From contig NZ_CP012996.1 in the NCBI RefSeq assembly GCF_001412655.1, positions 930,001 through 994,000 on the forward strand: a stretch of 64,000 bases of DNA. The letters are read 5' to 3'. The number at the start of each line of letters is the position of its first letter. Positions within the stretch are counted from its first letter, which is position 1. A model generated the notes under the pieces. It ran no database searches. It was not told the origin of the DNA and was given only the letters and a program-made list of their open reading frames with translations. The stretch comes from Pedobacter sp. PACM 27299 (GTDB taxonomy: Bacteria > Bacteroidota > Bacteroidia > Sphingobacteriales > Sphingobacteriaceae). The position numbers and the translations under genes were made by a program. Positions 27,101-33,732 of this stretch are shown here, piece after piece.

Positions 27101-27155
27101 TGGCCGTTTCCCTTCTTCAAGGACCCTGATTTTTGGTCTCCAATTAAGTTTTTAA
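24135..27155 (+). CDS. SusC/RagA family TonB-linked outer membrane transporter (pair 2)
   Basis: A 1006-residue TonB-dependent transporter. The ATG at 24135 gives a clean signal peptide (MKRIVLMLFLAAISLSSWA, cleavage before Gln); the frame is open 30 codons further upstream, but that stretch is not signal-like. A carboxypeptidase-regulatory-like domain follows (VKGTVKDTGNNPLSGVSVVI to VFSYVGMQKTEVTV), then VVVVGYGTVKRKDLTGAV at the plug entry, NTPLYVIDGVYG and YGSRAANGVVLITTKGG. The C-terminal barrel includes the FIDYNGDGQITDDDRQ calcium-loop-like segment. Its SusD partner begins 19 bases later. Ligand unknown; the nearby arylsulfotransferase hints at sulfated or aromatic compounds. Confidence 0.92.
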   Translation: MKRIVLMLFLAAISLSSWAQQVMTVKGTVKDTGNNPLSGVSVVIKGSPGGTMTDVNGNFSTNAAKGKVLVFSYVGMQKTEVTVGNSTNIQVVMEDDDQLNEVVVVGYGTVKRKDLTGAVASLTGKEMQADVAKSTSGALQGRIAGVSVSSVSGQPGAGMSIDIRGLSSLGSNTPLYVIDGVYGDINMVDPSDIASLDVLKDAAAAAIYGSRAANGVVLITTKGGKRNTAATITASLYTGVQKIAKKLDVLDAQEWKNIMNQSGYLPKEAIDFQGPGTNWQDEVYRTAPISKANVGITGGSETSTYNVSAGYINQKGILINSGYESVNLRTKNTFSFFNNHLRIGNTLMLNTSEKQDNRLTITDALRQNPLLAVYDPNQLGGYAGILPWMKNMDNPVGASRLFDNKLNKTDILLNAYGEVDLGIEGLKYKLNFGYNRNIGNYYNANAPYNFGSGAIQSRLSQSANFNTQWLIENTLHFDRTFGKHTISALLGYSSQDNKNPAFGASRTDIPFGTSTIGAGSTLQQGTSGSLQEYSLVSLFSRAMYSYDSRYLFSASVRRDGSSRFADGHRYGVFPSVSVGWNIMNEQFFGSLKNTISELKVRMSYGVLGNQEIGNYATQSISSSGINYIQGGTWWMGSNTGITWPSPKNLTWEETKTKNIGLDGSFFGGKLSLTADYYIQQTDDVLLSIAMPGSTGINGSPTMNAGIIKNKGFEMLLNHKNTIGEVSYNIGVNGSVVRNRVEAITVGSSKQEFGGYNPQGEGTITWAKVGDPIGAFYVIKTAGLFQTDAEAQAYKTPAGKVIQPNAKAGDIRFIDYNGDGQITDDDRQYAGSPFPDFSYGIRGSIAYKGFDLGIFFDGMKGNKIYNYTRARMESMNEFTNFGANVLNAWTPDNRDTDVPRFTQQDENKNSRRVSDRWLEDGSFFRLKTIELGYTFSNNLVSKIHVRDLRVFTSMENVFIATKYKGYTPDLGQNDDQNGGGSSTMSRGTDHGRFPSSRTLIFGLQLSF

Positions 27156-27174
27156 TCATAAAAAAAAGCTAAGC

Positions 27175-28803
27175 ATGAAAACGAATATATTGAAGCAACT
27201 GTCTTTTGTTGCAATACTGGCGATCTCTATAGGAGGTTGTAAAGAAGCTGATTTTCTGGACAAAGTGAACCCAAATCAAGCTGTAGAGAAAACTTTCTGG
27301 GTTTCCGAAGCGAATGCACAATCAGCAATAGCTACTGTTTATTCTCCTATCCGCGGACAAATGTATGGCTACTATGGAGGCTATACCGGATGGCATACCA
27401 TGAACCGCGCAGATGATGTCTGGTTTATTTTAGGGGAGGAGATGCTGAATTGGGAACCGGCTACTTATACGAATACCGCGAATACTGCAGAAAGTGATTT
27501 CGGCAGGTTATACAATACCATCAACCGTGCAAATGTCGTGTTGAATAACATTAAGAGAGTGCCAATGAGCGAGGCAAAAATCAATGAACTTTCTGCCGAA
27601 GCAAGTTTCCTGAGAGGCTTTGCCTACTTTCTGTTGGTGACCAATTTTGGAGATGTACCATTACGCTTGATTCCTGCTACCGAAAGTACGGATGAAATCA
27701 TGAAGCCATCTTCTCCTGAAGAACTGGTATGGAAACAAATCGAAGCTGATTTTAAAACAGCAAAACAATATTTACCAATTGTACGCCCAGCAGCAGAAGC
27801 AGGAAGGGTAACTAAAGGTGCTGCGATTGCTTATTTAGGGAAATCGTACAATTATAGAAAGATGTATACAGAAGCGGAAGCAGAATTGAGTATCCTCATG
27901 AAAGCCCCCTATACCTATGACCTGACCACTAAATTCGAAGATAACTTCAATGAAAATACAGAGCTAAATAAAGAATCTGTTTTTGAGTTAATTTATGACG
28001 GAAGCTTTGGTAGTGGCTCCTGGGGCTCTGAAGAAGCCACCAGTACGCAGGGCTTTGTGATTCCTAACTTTGTGGGTCCTCAGGGAACAGGCGGCTGGTT
28101 TAAATGGATGCCAACAGCAGCTATTGTGGCGGATTTTGTGGCGGAAGAAAGACCTGCTGGTTCAGATACCAGATTCGACAAAAGAATGTACACCAGTTTC
28201 TTCTGGAAGCATTCGGATTTTGAAACAACGATACCTGATGGTGCCTGGTTTGGTAACCTCTCTTTTGACCAGATCTGGGATGCTTCGGCGACGAAACGTT
28301 TGAGAGGAGAGCCGGATTATCCAACCATAAATGGTAAAAAAGGTCGCTTCCTGATCAAGAAATTTACCAATTTTTACAAGAATGAAGCCGATGCAAACAG
28401 CATGTACAATCAGAAAAACCAGAACAATAACCTACGTTTAATGCGTTTTTCAGAAGTACTTTTACTGCATGCAGAGGCCGCAATAAAAACAGGTAAAACA
28501 GGGGATGCAGCCAATGATTTGAAGCGTATCCGCGACCGTGCAGGCCTGGCTAATAAAACATGGACTGGGACAGAGGATTTATGGAAAGAAGTAATTCATC
28601 AGAATGAACTGGAATTCTTCTTTGAAGGTCACCGGTTCTTTGACCTGAAACGTTTCTATACCTATCCTGAGATGAAACAAATTTTGGTAAACAATAAAAA
28701 ACAAGGTGCTGATAACTTCCAGGCCAAACATTTTTACCTGCCAATTCCTCAGAATGAACTGAATACAAATACTGCGATTCAGCAGCATCCTTTATGGAGA
28801 TAA
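27175..28803 (+). CDS. RagB/SusD family nutrient-binding lipoprotein (pair 2)
   Basis: A 542-residue surface lipoprotein, partner of SusC 2. The lipobox is SIGGC with Cys22, followed by the KEADFLDKVNPNQ mature start. SusD signatures include EASFLRGFAYFLLVTNFGDVPLRL, the TKGAAIAYLGKSYNYRKMYTEAE TPR-like block and the C-terminal WKEVIHQNELEFFFEGHRFFDLKRF segment. Length is usual. A hairpin terminator separates it from the arylsulfotransferase-like gene 72 bases downstream, so that gene may be only partly co-expressed. Confidence 0.92.
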   Translation: MKTNILKQLSFVAILAISIGGCKEADFLDKVNPNQAVEKTFWVSEANAQSAIATVYSPIRGQMYGYYGGYTGWHTMNRADDVWFILGEEMLNWEPATYTNTANTAESDFGRLYNTINRANVVLNNIKRVPMSEAKINELSAEASFLRGFAYFLLVTNFGDVPLRLIPATESTDEIMKPSSPEELVWKQIEADFKTAKQYLPIVRPAAEAGRVTKGAAIAYLGKSYNYRKMYTEAEAELSILMKAPYTYDLTTKFEDNFNENTELNKESVFELIYDGSFGSGSWGSEEATSTQGFVIPNFVGPQGTGGWFKWMPTAAIVADFVAEERPAGSDTRFDKRMYTSFFWKHSDFETTIPDGAWFGNLSFDQIWDASATKRLRGEPDYPTINGKKGRFLIKKFTNFYKNEADANSMYNQKNQNNNLRLMRFSEVLLLHAEAAIKTGKTGDAANDLKRIRDRAGLANKTWTGTEDLWKEVIHQNELEFFFEGHRFFDLKRFYTYPEMKQILVNNKKQGADNFQAKHFYLPIPQNELNTNTAIQQHPLWR

Positions 28804-28822
28804 TAAAATGAATAAAAAAAAT

Positions 28823-28863
28823 AAAAAGGTGGGCCGGAGATTTATTCTTTCCCGCCTTTTTTA
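28823..28863 (+). terminator. Terminator after SusD 2
   Basis: AAAAAGGTGGG (28823-28833) pairs with CCCGCCTTTTT (28851-28861) with one G-T wobble, followed by more T. It would reduce read-through into the next gene. Confidence 0.7.
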
Positions 28864-28875
28864 ATAGATCATGAA

Positions 28876-30690
28876 ATGATTGGAAATAGATGTTATGGGC
28901 TAAAAACAGGAATATTGTGCTTTATATTCCTATGCTTTACGGCTTGTAAGAAAGACAAGGTGGTGATTCTTCCTGCGGGAACAGCGTTCCAAAATTCCTT
29001 GGAAGGGATGCTGAATAATGGCATTCTTCTCAACAGTTACAGCAAAGAAAAAGAGAGTTATGTTTTTCATTTTGAGACCGGAGATATTGAAGTTCCAGAA
29101 GCGCTGGTACTGAATATCCAGGATCAGCCTGATCTTTGGAAAACAGTAATCCAGTTTAAAGATAAAGTTAGTCTTGCGATACCTTCTAAAGGAAGTTCCC
29201 TGGATTTTATGGTAAAGGATAAAGCGTTAAACCCTTCTGGATTTAATCCTTTGGCAGCAACAGTAGAGGTATTGCTGCCCGGAAGGGGACGGGTACAGGT
29301 AATTGTGGAAGGAAAGCCAGGTACAAATGGGAGTATACAGCATCTGTTTCTCGCTTCAAACCCCAGACAAACCATTCCGGTATTCGGGCTGTATGCCAAT
29401 TATAACAATCGGGTGGCTCTAGTCTTTACAGATATGGAAGGCAAGGAGCGTGGGCGTACCTATATCCAAATACAAACGGCGGCATTGGATCTGAAGGCTT
29501 TTCCTGCTTTTGAAACCGTTGTGGCACAAAAAAGCCGTATGGAACCTGGATTAAACCTGGTGAGTTACCCCGGCGAAAGTGAAATCGATACCTCCTGTCC
29601 TTATATGGTTGATGCGGATGGCGAGATTCGTTGGATATTGCTGTTGAAACAATCGCCGAAACTACAAAGATTAGCAGCCTCAATAGGTTTAAAAAGAATG
29701 AAGAATGGGAATTTCCTTAGCGGAGATGGACAGGAAAGTCGTATTGTGGAGATCGATCTGTTCGGGAACCTGGTTAAAGAATGGGATTTGAAAAAATTAG
29801 GCTATACTTTCCATCATGAAGTAACGGAAGCTGCGGATGGCAATTTTCTAATTACTGTTTCTAAATCCGCAGCGCGTCTGCTCAATGGGAAACCAAGAAT
29901 TAATGATCATATCATTGAATTAAACCCATTATCAGGTACGGTTGTGAAGGAATGGGATTTGGCCAATATGCTGGATACTGCCCGTTACGACCATCAAGGT
30001 GATTTGTCGGGCGTAGATTACAGTCAGACACCAGTGAATTGGGCACACAACAATTCCATTGCAGCAATGGGGCCTGATTTCCTCGCGACAGTACGTTTTC
30101 AGGGCATCATGTCTTTTACGAGAGGAGGAGCATTGAAATGGCTGATTTCACCGCATAAAAATTGGAGCAGCGCTTATCAGCAATATTTATTATCACCCCT
30201 GGATGCAAAAGGACAGATGATTACTGACCCAAAGGTAATTTCTGGTGCGATTGCACATCCTGATTTTGACTGGTCCTGGGGAATGCATACACCTGTACTC
30301 ATGCCAGATGGCAACATCTTGGTTTTTGACAATGGATATAACCGTCATTTTAAGGCTAAAACACTGGGTAGTTCAGATGGATACAGTCGGATTGTAGAAT
30401 ATAAGGTAGATGAAGCAAAGAAAACGGTGCAGCAGGTATGGGCTTACGGAGAAAGCAGGGGAGCGCAAGGTTTTTCTGCGGCACTTTCCGGGGTTCAGTA
30501 TCTGCCGGCAACAGGTCATGTGCTATTCTGTCCGGGGATGGGCGTGAAAACGAATAATGGATTAGGAGGAAGAGTGGTAGAACTTGATCCGAAGACAAAG
30601 GAAGTAATTTATGAATTGGAAATTACAGCACCTAGTGTTTCCGCTTTCCATCGGGTCACACGGATGCCTATGTATCCAGATAATAAGTAA
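28876..30690 (+). CDS. Arylsulfotransferase-like (ASST) lipoprotein
   Basis: A 604-residue exported protein of the PAPS-independent aryl-sulfate sulfotransferase family, which moves sulfate between phenolic compounds through a sulfo-histidine. A signal peptide ends in FTAC (Cys24), suggesting lipid anchoring, although Phe at -3 is not ideal. An N-terminal beta domain of about 200 residues precedes a beta-propeller. The family's catalytic positions appear intact: His314 (YTFHHEVTEAADGN), His391 (NWAHNNSI), Arg407 (LATVRFQG) and the sulfo-acceptor-type His471 (WGMHTPVLMPDGNILVFDNG). Expected length is about 570-600. It lies directly downstream of SusCD 2 and may act on what that pair imports. 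Some relatives have unproven activity, so the reaction is inferred. Confidence 0.8.
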   Translation: MIGNRCYGLKTGILCFIFLCFTACKKDKVVILPAGTAFQNSLEGMLNNGILLNSYSKEKESYVFHFETGDIEVPEALVLNIQDQPDLWKTVIQFKDKVSLAIPSKGSSLDFMVKDKALNPSGFNPLAATVEVLLPGRGRVQVIVEGKPGTNGSIQHLFLASNPRQTIPVFGLYANYNNRVALVFTDMEGKERGRTYIQIQTAALDLKAFPAFETVVAQKSRMEPGLNLVSYPGESEIDTSCPYMVDADGEIRWILLLKQSPKLQRLAASIGLKRMKNGNFLSGDGQESRIVEIDLFGNLVKEWDLKKLGYTFHHEVTEAADGNFLITVSKSAARLLNGKPRINDHIIELNPLSGTVVKEWDLANMLDTARYDHQGDLSGVDYSQTPVNWAHNNSIAAMGPDFLATVRFQGIMSFTRGGALKWLISPHKNWSSAYQQYLLSPLDAKGQMITDPKVISGAIAHPDFDWSWGMHTPVLMPDGNILVFDNGYNRHFKAKTLGSSDGYSRIVEYKVDEAKKTVQQVWAYGESRGAQGFSAALSGVQYLPATGHVLFCPGMGVKTNNGLGGRVVELDPKTKEVIYELEITAPSVSAFHRVTRMPMYPDNK

Positions 30691-30703
30691 TTATCTAAAT
30701 AAG

Positions 30704-30732
30704 CCAATGGCTTCCTTTATGGAAGCCATTGG
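30704..30732. terminator. Convergent terminator overlapping a gene end
   Basis: CCAATGGCTTCC (30704-30715) pairs perfectly with 30721-30732. It sits between two convergent genes, and its right arm encodes the last residues (QWLP) of the minus-strand methyltransferase. Confidence 0.75.
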
Positions 30733-31679
30733 TGTTTAAATCCAGGCTGTTCGCCCATTTGATAATTGAAGTTAATTTTGCGGCCTGCATATTCCAGCAC
30801 ATCACAAATGCGGACAGGCATATTTAAACTACATTGATAGATTTCCAAACGTTCTTCTTCAAAAGTGGTAATTTCCGTGAGGAGCTGGAGCGACTGTTCT
30901 TGAACCACTTCATCGGGAATTTGGATACATACCTGTTCATGAACCTTACAGTCTGTTCTTCCAATAGTATAAATATCTCCCAGATGGATTCTTTCAGGAT
31001 GGAAATCCGATTGCGTTAGTCTGGTGTTTTCCTGTTTGTAATTTAATAACTGGGCGGAAACCCGTATGTTTTCAGGGATGAATATAGCTTTTTCCTGCAT
31101 CTGTGGAATCAGGTTTAGCATGATGGCGACCTGAGGCTCTTTTCTTAATGCATTTAACATCGTTTCAGAGATGACCAGATGAATGGCCTGATCTGCTGGA
31201 AATGTATATTGAGTCGCGTCAGCACAAATCCATTCCTCAACATAGGCTTCCAGGTCTAATTCCCGATATAATTTCTTTGATGCAGTTAAGGAACGTTCAT
31301 TGATGTCTAATAGGTGGAACCTGATTTCTTCAGGACTGAATAAAGTAGTAAATGGGGTCACTAAAGTTGCATAAGGTCCACAGCCTGCGTAAAGAATGTG
31401 TAACTGCTCAGCAGGAAAAGATTGCTGAAGTTTTAGAATCGCCTTATGGATACCTCGGATGAACATCGCTGTTCGCTGTATTTCCAGTAAACAATGTGCT
31501 GCACCAGTAGGTGAAATGGCCTTCCCAGAAGGTAAATATAGATCTGTATCGTTCATGTCTCCTGCCGAAATCTCAGTATGAGAGGAATAGAGCCGATGTA
31601 GCTCATGAAGGTCATCGTAGATGTCTTTGAAATTGTTGGGTTTGAATAAGAGGGTCTCTGTCGACTGTTTTAATATCAT
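30717..31679 (-). CDS. Class I SAM-dependent methyltransferase-like protein
   Basis: A 320-residue cytoplasmic protein. The SAM-binding motif I is HILYAGCGPYATLVTPF near residue 100, motif II an acidic loop in FHLLDINERSL, and a post-II Asp lies in WICADATQYTFP. A segment VISETMLNALRKEPQVAIMLNLIPQM resembles the double-E-loop-like region of arginine or O-methyltransferases. The ATG at 31679 was chosen; an upstream GTG would add a ten-residue extension. Substrate unknown. It is convergent with the ASST gene and divergent from the glutaminyl cyclase gene, with no obvious operon partner. Confidence 0.65.
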   Translation of the reverse strand: MILKQSTETLLFKPNNFKDIYDDLHELHRLYSSHTEISAGDMNDTDLYLPSGKAISPTGAAHCLLEIQRTAMFIRGIHKAILKLQQSFPAEQLHILYAGCGPYATLVTPFTTLFSPEEIRFHLLDINERSLTASKKLYRELDLEAYVEEWICADATQYTFPADQAIHLVISETMLNALRKEPQVAIMLNLIPQMQEKAIFIPENIRVSAQLLNYKQENTRLTQSDFHPERIHLGDIYTIGRTDCKVHEQVCIQIPDEVVQEQSLQLLTEITTFEEERLEIYQCSLNMPVRICDVLEYAGRKINFNYQMGEQPGFKHQWLP

Positions 31680-31687
31680 TGTGGCGT

Positions 31688-31695
31688 TATATTTG
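31688..31695 (+). promoter_or_regulatory. Candidate -7 element for the glutaminyl cyclase/beta-lactamase operon
   Basis: TATATTTG matches TAnnTTTG and lies 54 bases before the ATG at 31750. A TGTTTT about 20 bases upstream is a weak -33 candidate. Confidence 0.4.
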
Positions 31696-31749
31696 ATTTG
31701 AAAATACACAAAAAGAATTTAGGTTATAAATTATCTATATCTTCCTGCT

Positions 31750-32565
31750 ATGAAAAGAGCGATGATCTATATTTTCTTAATGATCGGTATGATCGGTATG
31801 ATGGGTTGTCGGAATAGCCAGCCAGTTACTCCGCTTCATCAGCAGACAGTACCTGTCATCAGTCATTATGTAACCAACAATTTTCCCCATGATACGAGCT
31901 TATTTACAGAAGGGTTCTTGTTTCATGCAGGCAGGTTGGTAGAAAGTACCGGTGCTCCGCTACAACTTACAAATACCCGCTCATTAATTGGTATTCAGGA
32001 CCTGAAAACCGGAACACTGGATATTAAAGTGGTATTGGATAAAGCAAAATATTTCGGAGAAGGAATCGCGATCTTAAAGGGGAAATTATACCAGCTGACC
32101 TATAAAAATCAATTGGGATTTATTTACGATGCCAGCACATTTAAAAAGATCTCGGAGTTTAAATATGCGAATTTAGAAGGCTGGGGCCTGACTACCGATG
32201 ATAGAAGTCTGATCATGAGTGATGGGACTGATAATATAACCTACATCAGCCCGAATACCATGTCGCCATTAAAAACAATTTCAGTAACGGAAAATGGACA
32301 GCCACTTACGCAGCTGAATGAGCTAGAATTTATTAAAGGTTATATCTATGCAAATGTATACGGTACCAGCTTTATCGTTAAAATTGACCCCTCAAATGGT
32401 GATGTTGTAGGTAAACTGGACCTGACTAAGGTCGCTGTTACCGAGAAAAACATGAATTCCGGGGCTGCGGAAATGAATGGGATCGCTTATGATCCCATCG
32501 CCGATAAGGTATACATCACCGGTAAATTATGGGCACATATTTACGAAATTGACTTCAATAAATAA
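31750..32565 (+). CDS. Glutaminyl-peptide cyclotransferase lipoprotein
   Basis: A 271-residue beta-propeller enzyme of the bacterial/plant glutamine cyclotransferase family, which converts N-terminal Gln into pyroglutamate. A lipoprotein signal precedes Cys20 (MIGMMGC). Signatures are FTEGFLFHAGRLVESTGAPLQLTNTRS, KYFGEGIAILKGKLYQLTYKN, EGWGLTTDDRSLIMSDGTDNI, LNELEFIKGYIYANVYGTSFIVKIDP and MNGIAYDPIADKVYITGKLW, in family order. It is exported, so it acts on secreted proteins. In Bacteroidota, signal-peptide cleavage often exposes Gln, making this enzyme broadly relevant. The beta-lactamase gene follows after ten bases, probably on the same transcript. Confidence 0.93.
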   Translation: MKRAMIYIFLMIGMIGMMGCRNSQPVTPLHQQTVPVISHYVTNNFPHDTSLFTEGFLFHAGRLVESTGAPLQLTNTRSLIGIQDLKTGTLDIKVVLDKAKYFGEGIAILKGKLYQLTYKNQLGFIYDASTFKKISEFKYANLEGWGLTTDDRSLIMSDGTDNITYISPNTMSPLKTISVTENGQPLTQLNELEFIKGYIYANVYGTSFIVKIDPSNGDVVGKLDLTKVAVTEKNMNSGAAEMNGIAYDPIADKVYITGKLWAHIYEIDFNK

Positions 32566-32575
32566 ACCAAATTAC

Positions 32576-33370
32576 ATGAAAATTTATACCTTATTGTTCT
32601 TTATGAGCTTTATGGCAGTATTTCAGCTGCGAGCTCAGGAGGAAAGAAAAGACTTCAAACAATTTTATGATCAGCATCAGCTAAAAGGTGTTTTCGTACT
32701 TTACGACCAGAAAAAAGACCGCTACCTTTATTATAATAAGAAGGAATCAAATAAAGAATTTCTTCCTGCCTCTACTTTTAAAATCTGTAATTCTTTGATT
32801 GCCTTGGAAACCGGTGTGGTTAAAGATCAGTACGAGGTTTTTAAATGGGATAAACAGCAGCGTAGAATTCCGGAATGGAATGCCGATACCGATATGAAGC
32901 AGGCATTTAGAAATTCTACAGTTTGGTTTTATCAAAATCTAGCGGCAAAAATAGGCGAAGAGCAGATGAAATATTGGTTGCATGAGCTCGAGTATGGCAA
33001 TGAAAATACTTCTGGAGGAATCAATGGCTTTTGGCTTTGGGGTGGATTAAGAATCACAGCAATGCAGCAAATTGACTTTTTACGAAGATTACAGGGAAAT
33101 AAACTGCCGCTTTCTAAACGCAGTATGGAAGTCGTAAAGGAAATTATGATCTCTAAAAACGTTGATGGAAAAGTGGTTCGTGAAAAAACTGGTGCTACCA
33201 AACAAGATGGATCTTACCTGGGTTGGCATGTTGGCTACCTGACTACAAAAGACAATGTCTACTATTTTGCCAATTGTATCCAGACAGAAGACAAAACTGA
33301 AGGTTTTGAATCCGGCAGGACAGAAATCACTTTCCAGATCCTTCAGCAGTTGAATATTTTAAAAAAATAG
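32576..33370 (+). CDS. Class D (OXA-like) beta-lactamase
   Basis: A 264-residue secreted serine beta-lactamase. The signal peptide is MKIYTLLFFMSFMAVFQLRA, with cleavage before Gln21. All class D motifs are present: Ser66-Thr-Phe-Lys69 (active site, Lys presumably carboxylated), Ser114-Thr-Val, Tyr140-Gly-Asn, a Trp near 153-155 in GFWLWGG and Lys204-Thr-Gly. Length matches OXA enzymes. The ATG at 32576 was chosen because it starts the signal peptide; the frame runs open into the preceding gene. It is co-directional with the cyclotransferase gene, with a ten-base gap containing ACCAAAT. It is likely a native chromosomal enzyme: no integron or insertion element is visible. Substrate range cannot be read from sequence. 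Confidence 0.93.
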   Translation: MKIYTLLFFMSFMAVFQLRAQEERKDFKQFYDQHQLKGVFVLYDQKKDRYLYYNKKESNKEFLPASTFKICNSLIALETGVVKDQYEVFKWDKQQRRIPEWNADTDMKQAFRNSTVWFYQNLAAKIGEEQMKYWLHELEYGNENTSGGINGFWLWGGLRITAMQQIDFLRRLQGNKLPLSKRSMEVVKEIMISKNVDGKVVREKTGATKQDGSYLGWHVGYLTTKDNVYYFANCIQTEDKTEGFESGRTEITFQILQQLNILKK

Positions 33371-33732
33371 AAAAACTAATCCCATCGTTCTATATTTAAG
33401 CGGCAATCATCACTGTATTCATATGAATTACATCCTAAGGAAACTCCTGGAGAATTATAAAGAGAATATTCGATTGAATTTAAACCTTATTAGAATATTT
33501 ATCGCAATGCGCTTCACTGGGAGTGCATTTTTATTTAAAAGTAAAAGTTTTGTAAAATAAATAAGTCTAAGTACTTGTGTATTAATTACACTATGATTAT
33601 ATTGGTTTAACGGTATTTTTATTAAAGTGCCAAAATATTGACCAAACGAACCAAATCATTAATTAAATCCTAAAGCTTATGTAGCGTAATCTTAACTAAC
33701 CCGATTATTAACTATCCTAACCAAATATCTTT
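33371..33732. other. 362-base leader region before SusC 3
   Basis: A/T-rich gap. ACCAAAT elements lie at 33650-33656 and 33720-33726, the latter six bases before the SusC start. A 45-codon frame at 33423-33560 starts with ATG but is unproven. No clear promoter was seen. Confidence 0.4.
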
